Assembly (NCBI GenBank): GCA_012295275.1
Contig: CM022670.1
Location: 16,490,698-16,504,197 of the forward strand
Direction: 5' to 3'
Source of the DNA: Chrysomallon squamiferum
Lineage: Eukaryota; Mollusca; Gastropoda; Neomphalida; Peltospiridae
Length of the DNA stretch: 13,500 nt
The notes beneath the pieces were generated by a model that was given only the letters and a program-made list of their open reading frames with translations, was not told the DNA's origin and made no database searches. Shown here piece after piece: positions 9,400 through 13,500 of this stretch. Made by a program: the position numbers and the translations under genes. The number at the start of each line of letters is the position of its first letter. Position 1 is the first letter of the stretch.

Positions 9400-9660
9400 C
9401 AGACCAGTGCACTTAATCAATAAATAGTGCACTTTGAAGATCGTCACCAAAACTACTCATTTTTGAAGGTTAATCTGCATCATGTGACTTCGCATGCAGT
9501 GATAACTGAAATGAACGCGTATAAAAAGCACTGTAACTTTTACTTTTTTTTATTCGACAACACGTTATTAGTGCTTGAACTGACGTCACACGAACACGAA
9601 AGAGCAGCCGACAAGCACAACGCTGAATTACCACATCGTGCGTGATTCAGCACAACCTCT
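9400..9660. promoter_or_regulatory. CpG-richer block with TATA-like box and CRE (possible promoter)
   Basis: In otherwise CpG-poor surroundings this block has about a dozen CpGs. It contains TATAAAAAG at 9520-9528, the palindromic CRE TGACGTCA at 9581-9588, CATGTGAC at 9480-9487 and two copies of AGTGCACT at 9406-9413 and 9426-9433. The combination resembles a regulated animal promoter, facing right if the TATA is used. A 72-codon frame at 9427-9645 begins with GTG, not ATG, and has no recognisable protein features. The only known gene downstream is the glycosyltransferase about 2.4 kb away, and a link is speculative. Confidence 0.35.
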
Positions 9661-10180
9661 TAAATACCATTATTCATTAACATTAATAATTTTTACTCGT
9701 TTACAACAGACAGTAATCGACAACCTTGTAAATATATATATATATATATAAAAAAAAGTATTAAATATAAACATTTTTTATTTCTTCAATTTTTTCATAT
9801 TATTTATAATGTTTTAAATTATTTATTTATTTATTTGATTATTTAATATTGTAATTTCAGTTTCAAATATTTAAAAAACAGAGAATAAATTAAATTTACT
9901 GATTAACCTTCTGTTGTTGTTGTTGTTGTTGTTGTTGTTTTATTATTTTATTAATCTCTGTAATGTAAAACAAAGAATTAAAAATATTTTATTTGTTAAT
10001 ATTTGTATTAATTTAATTTTTCCTTCGAAGTTTGACTTCAGTTTAGAACAATTAATATGAACAGATCAAAATTTTAGAATATTATCTAGATTTTACATGT
10101 GTATGAAAATATTATTTTTATTTTTGTATACATACTCTTTAACTGTTATACTTATTTAATTTAATAGGATACGGCGGCCA
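9661..10180. other. AT-rich intergenic sequence with (TA)n and (TTG)n
   Basis: (TA)n lies at about 9732-9751 and (TTG)n at about 9912-9939. The remainder is AT-rich without coding potential or a recognised element. Confidence 0.65.
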
Positions 10181-10182
10181 AT

Positions 10183-10186
<4 letters not shown>

Positions 10187-10220
<34 letters not shown>

Positions 10221-10256
10221 ATAATAATAATAAAAAAAAAAAAAAAAAAAAAAATA
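10187..10256. repeat. Two poly-A tracts around a short (AAT)n
   Basis: A run of 32 A's (10187-10218) is followed by a short TAATAATAA stretch and a second A run (about 10232-10254). Such tracts can be tails of retroposed sequences, but no SINE, LINE or retrocopy body was recognised on the 5' side (about 10000-10186). Confidence 0.85.
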
Positions 10257-11260
10257 AATTAAAAAAAACCCAATAATAATAACTTGGAAATTTGCAAAAT
10301 TAATTTAAAAGAATTCTTAGTATTGCTGAGTGTCGTCTTTAATATATGACTAAAAGAGTTATTTGACTTATCGTGTCATCCAGTATATTCCTTTTTGGTT
10401 ATTATTACAATATCGTATTTTATACACGTTAATTCCGAATAAACTCCACTTAACATAAAAACCAAAAGCCTTGCAATAAAACGTATGGTGCTTTTAATAC
10501 AGAGGTGGAATGTATGCAATAACACTTGTTAATGCATGTCTAAAGATTGAAAACTTCCTCCAAATACAGATTCTTATTGCACCAGTGGGCCAAATATTGT
10601 GCATCAGATAAAGTAGGTATTAATTAACGTGACAATGATGACATTACCCTTTGATATGACGGTATGTGTGGCCGCGAAAATAAAAAAAAACAGCAAGCAG
10701 CAGTAACCTTCCATCCATGTTCAATGAATGTTTAATTAATAAATTATTATAATAATAATAATAATAATTTTATTTTTTAAGAAAGGCATTCTCCGCCAGA
10801 TATATAGCCTACGTATGTAGAACACATTAGGTACTTCTATACCGATTCTCTGTCTTATTATTATTTTTTAAAATAAATAAATAAATGTTGTTACGTATTT
10901 CACTCTTTGTGACACAAAGTAGAATTGTTTTAAGGTTTGTGACACTAGTAAAGAAGAATCCATCGTTTGTTTTGACATACATAAGTAAGATAAGTCGGGA
11001 GTGTGACAGTATGTGTTTCATTTATTTAATAAATTATAAATTATTTCTAAAGATGTATGCCTATGTTATACCGAATATTTTGCTTTGATATGTTGCTCTG
11101 CTGGTAATGGTAATATAATAAGGTTAGCATTCCCCCCTCACGTATTTATAGGCTTCTTCAGAACTGGTAAAAATGAAAATTCCCCCTTATTTTTTGAAGT
11201 ATGCCTTTTCAGCAGATAGACAAAGTATTTGCCTATGATTTTATCCCCCTGCTAGTTCCA
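10257..11260. other. Intergenic sequence, nothing recognised apart from a short (AAT)n
   Basis: An (AAT)n tract lies at about 10746-10769. Two overlapping frames of 64-67 codons on opposite strands near 10827-11088 have no family resemblance and the composition of AT-rich noncoding DNA. Three short C runs in ATTCCCCC-like context occur at about 11129, 11179 and 11243. Confidence 0.6.
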
Positions 11261-11261
11261 G

Positions 11262-11270
11262 TATAAAAAG
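11262..11270 (+). promoter_or_regulatory. TATA-like box, candidate for the glycosyltransferase gene
   Basis: TATAAAAAG lies about 700 bp upstream of the glycosyltransferase start codon, on the same strand. In this AT-rich DNA such a word is expected by chance, so the call is weak. If it is used, transcription would begin near 11290-11300. Confidence 0.2.
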
Positions 11271-11413
11271 ACATCTCTAAATTAGTATATATAAAACTGT
11301 CATTTTAACAGTCTGAATTCATTTCCCAATGTTCAAAATTATTTCTTGTTTTTTATAACCTGCATTACACTACTGAGATATTGACAGTGATCATAAAGGT
11401 AAACTGAACTTAG

Positions 11414-11447
<34 letters not shown>
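11414..11447. repeat. Poly-A run of 34
   Basis: An uninterrupted run of A's is directly followed by unique sequence. It could be a retroposon tail or simple slippage. No element body or target duplication was recognised. Confidence 0.85.
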
Positions 11448-11449
<2 letters not shown>

Positions 11450-11699
11450 CCAGAGCTTGGCTGAACTGTTAAAACAGGTTCCACTTTGTCTTCATTTAAA
11501 AATGAGGATTGAATTTTATTTTCACTGGTGTATTGCTGTTGAGAAGGAAACATTTTTAGGATGTTATAGTAATCACAGTAACACAAAGATAATTTCATGC
11601 CATTTCTTTAAAACTGTTATTAAATTATCATTGAAATGAAAGAACAATAACTTGAGTCTTAATACTTATTACTGATAATCTGCAGGTGTAAAAATATAA

Positions 11700-11704
<5 letters not shown>

Positions 11705-11730
<26 letters not shown>
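11705..11730. repeat. (TA)n microsatellite
   Basis: An uninterrupted TA run lies about 60 nt before the candidate 5' UTR acceptor of the glycosyltransferase gene. Confidence 0.9.
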
Positions 11731-11735
<5 letters not shown>

Positions 11736-11964
11736 TTAAATTAGTAAATAATAATATATCATGTGCATTTATCTGTTTCTTTTTTCAGATATTCAAAGTG
11801 TGTTTTATAAGAATTATTGGATGAAAATGACATCGTTCAAGTTAATTTTTAAACATAATGGACTTCCAGCAGGAAATGTAGTCTGTTTTTGTTAAACATT
11901 TTGAAATTATTTTGAAAATCACCACATAAGAACAACATTTTCAAAAAGAAGAAGGAAAAACAAA

Positions 11965-13500
11965 ATGGCTGGTGTAGTTCTGTTGAAACGTACGTTAGTA
12001 TCACTGTGTAGACAGATATTTTTTCGTCAAGTCCCACGCCTATGGTCTTCTTGGAACCACATAATCATTTCGTGTTCTTGTATTTTGTTAATAAGTAATA
12101 TTGTAGTTTTTTCCAAAGGCTGCCACTCAGTTTTTTGGTTTGGAGAACCAATAGGACCAGGCAGGGAAAAGCATGGTCATGTAATAACTTTTCCCAAACA
12201 CCATTTTATGAATGATCAGTTTAGTGAAAAATTTCATCCAGTAATAGAAAATCTTATGTCAAATGTTGTACCTCTAACTGTTCATTTTGTTTGGTGTGAT
12301 CAGAAGTTTTTTCAGTTTCAGAATTACTTAAGTGTTCTCAGTGCTTACAAATTTTTGCTTCCTGTAGAAATCATATTTCATTACAAGTCTGAACCAGAAA
12401 TAGATAATGTTGCATACTATCAGTTTTATCAAGATTTGTTGCGAGATCTTCCTGTCTTCTTTTCAAAGAAACTTGAAGATACAAAAATATGCAGCAGTGA
12501 TTCCTCTATTAAGCTTCCTCATGTTGCAAATTTACTTAACAAATATGGAGGTATATACATGGATGTCGATGTTCTTCTTTCACAAAGTCTTAATCACCTT
12601 CGAAAAACCCCATTCAGCTACTTTGCAGAAGATGAAAATGTATTGCTTATGCTGATGGCAAGACATCATGTATCATCCGACAAATCCACTGAAGATGTCA
12701 TTTCCAATTCAAATGCTCTTTCATGTGCAACACCAGGCACTTATTACTTGTCAAATGCATCTGTTTTCTGTGTTCATGTTAAAGATGAAATGTTTCCTGT
12801 TGATATATTTGAACTTAAGACTGATTTTGGACAGCTTGCACGTTGGATTGGATATGGTACAAAATCTCTTCTTATTCCTCAACCTCACAACTCTTCAGTG
12901 ATTCCCAAAATTGCACATTATGTGTGGCTGGGCAGTCATACATTCAGTTTCTTCTCATACTTGAGTTTGCTCAGCAGTCTTTATATATTAAATGCAGACT
13001 CTGTTTACATCCATGGTGACGAATATCCAAAAGGTGAATACTGGGATAGAGTGAAAGCTAACAGAAGAGTGAAATTTATTTTTAGAGAGAGACCAACCAC
13101 TGTGTTTGGACAGGTCATAGGAGCACAATTATCTCATGCTAGTGACTTCATTCGAGTGGATGTTCTGCTTAGGTATGGTGGAATCTATCTCGACTGGGAT
13201 GCTTTATGGGTTAACACTTTTCCAGAACATCTGAGAAAATATGATTTTGTTGCATGTGCTGACTGGCCAAGAACTGGAAATTACCCAAATGTAATTAACA
13301 TGGGAGTGATTGCAGCAAGTAAGGAATCAGTATTTCTTCAGTTCTTCTTAGAATCATTCCGTCATTATGTGGATAATCATTGGTCATATAATGCTGTACA
13401 TATGCCTTATAAAGTATACGAGAAACACCCTGATCAGCTTTTCCATTATCGCCATTTACAAGTGATCTGTTACCATTTCAAATGTCACCCAGTGTGGGTA
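11965..13500 (+). CDS. Predicted type II membrane glycosyltransferase with two tandem DXD domains (3' end off window)
   Basis: This is a single open frame of 512 codons without introns or a stop before the window edge. The start is the first ATG after an in-frame TGA at 11902-11904 and has a good context (AAAATGG, purine at -3 and G at +4). Residues 1-32 are basic and cytosolic-looking. Residues 33-49 (HIIISCSCILLISNIVVF region) form one hydrophobic anchor, the usual Golgi type II layout. Domain 1 starts at about 102 (PLTVHFVWC) and has YGGIYMDVD at 194-202. Domain 2 starts at about 313 (IPKIAHYVWLG) and has SDFIRVDVLLRYGGIYLDWD at 393-412. The pattern IPKxxHxVW ... SDxxR ... YGGxYxDxD is that of DXD glycosyltransferases (Gly_transf_sug, GT32-like). 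The aspartates bind a divalent metal and the sugar nucleotide. N-glycosylation sequons occur at N264 and N309. NMGVIAAS (445-452) also fits the family. Donor and acceptor sugars cannot be told. Confidence is high for the family and low for the reaction. Confidence 0.9.
   Translation, partial: MAGVVLLKRTLVSLCRQIFFRQVPRLWSSWNHIIISCSCILLISNIVVFSKGCHSVFWFGEPIGPGREKHGHVITFPKHHFMNDQFSEKFHPVIENLMSNVVPLTVHFVWCDQKFFQFQNYLSVLSAYKFLLPVEIIFHYKSEPEIDNVAYYQFYQDLLRDLPVFFSKKLEDTKICSSDSSIKLPHVANLLNKYGGIYMDVDVLLSQSLNHLRKTPFSYFAEDENVLLMLMARHHVSSDKSTEDVISNSNALSCATPGTYYLSNASVFCVHVKDEMFPVDIFELKTDFGQLARWIGYGTKSLLIPQPHNSSVIPKIAHYVWLGSHTFSFFSYLSLLSSLYILNADSVYIHGDEYPKGEYWDRVKANRRVKFIFRERPTTVFGQVIGAQLSHASDFIRVDVLLRYGGIYLDWDALWVNTFPEHLRKYDFVACADWPRTGNYPNVINMGVIAASKESVFLQFFLESFRHYVDNHWSYNAVHMPYKVYEKHPDQLFHYRHLQVICYHFKCHPVWV
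12268..12600 (+). other. First DXD glycosyltransferase domain (copy 1)
   Basis: This covers about residues 102-212. It has the HFVW start (107-110), LSVLSAYKFLLP as the first helix, and YGGIYMDVDVLL with D200 and D202. The conserved SD..R that usually precedes YGG is replaced by K and L at the SD positions and V at the R position. A spacer of roughly 100 residues with no clear motif follows before copy 2. Confidence 0.75.
12898..13500 (+). other. Second DXD glycosyltransferase domain (copy 2, open at right edge)
   Basis: This covers residues 312-512. It contains IPKIAHYVWLG, LSLLSSLYIL, ASDFIRVDVLL, RYGGIYLDWDALW with D410 and D412, DFVACADW and INMGVIAAS. All the usual landmarks are intact, so this is the likelier catalytic domain. 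The C-terminal part of the domain continues beyond 13500. Confidence 0.85.

Larger units (their letters stand above)
11399..11788 (+). other. Possible 5' UTR intron of the glycosyltransferase gene
   Basis: A donor-like AAAG|GTAAAC occurs with its intron starting at 11399. A good acceptor (pyrimidine tract ending TTTTTTCAG at 11788) lies 176 nt before the start codon. The acceptor is more convincing than the donor, and the true upstream exon could be elsewhere. The span includes a 34-A run (11414-11447) and (TA)n (11705-11730). Confidence 0.3.

Noticed and set aside
9427-9645. A 72-codon plus-strand reading frame in the CpG-rich block
   Set aside because: It starts with GTG, not ATG. A TATA-like box lies inside it and no domain or signal is visible. 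A regulatory block is the better reading.
10187-10256. Tail of a LINE/SINE or processed pseudogene
   Set aside because: Only the A runs are visible; no element body, coding remnant or target-site duplication could be identified.
12407-12901. Two plus-strand frames of 82 and 77 codons inside the glycosyltransferase region
   Set aside because: They are out-of-frame shadows of the 512-codon frame starting at 11965, which has the domain motifs.
1-13500. tRNA, rRNA, CRISPR array or bacterial operon
   Set aside because: No tRNA B-box-like GGTTCGA context, rRNA core or spaced direct repeats were seen, and the gene structure is spliced and eukaryotic.

Overview
The window looks like nuclear DNA of an invertebrate animal, most likely a lophotrochozoan such as a mollusc. 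It is very AT-rich and full of (AAT)n, (AAAT)n, (TA)n and poly-A/T tracts. One gene is split into small exons with GT-AG introns, and there is no sign of bacterial gene organisation. The phylum is inferred from overall texture and protein resemblance; the species cannot be read from this sequence.

Two protein-coding genes can be supported, and both run off the window. The first lies on the minus strand from the start codon at 7764 down to 517. It is the 5' part of a CDC14 dual-specificity protein phosphatase gene: seven exons (49, 91, 76, 93, 80, 67 and 63 nt) that join in one frame to give the first 173 residues. The catalytic part lies beyond the left edge. The second is on the plus strand from 11965 to the right edge: 512 uninterrupted codons of a predicted type II membrane glycosyltransferase-like protein. 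It carries two tandem copies of a DXD sugar-binding domain (Gly_transf_sug / GT32-like).

Layout: 1-516 is the partial intron after CDC14 exon 7. 517-7764 holds the CDC14 exons and introns, with microsatellites and one diverged inverted repeat (about 7141-7430) in intron 1. About 7765-8230 is a CpG-richer block with CCAAT, E-box, ETS-like and YY1-like motifs, taken as the CDC14 promoter. 8290-8730 and 9100-9250 are dense simple repeats, including an (AAT)n/(ATT)n palindrome and a 24-bp minisatellite. About 9400-9660 is a second CpG-richer block with a TATA-like box and a perfect CRE, but no recognisable gene attached. 9660-11960 is AT-rich intergenic sequence with long poly-A tracts and a possible 5' UTR of the glycosyltransferase.

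The two genes are transcribed divergently, about 4.2 kb apart from start codon to start codon. Nothing in the sequence links their functions: one is a cell-cycle/cilium-type phosphatase, the other a probable Golgi enzyme. No defence system, CRISPR array, rRNA, tRNA or intact transposon was found. The most interesting item is the tandem-domain glycosyltransferase, whose first copy looks partly degenerate.
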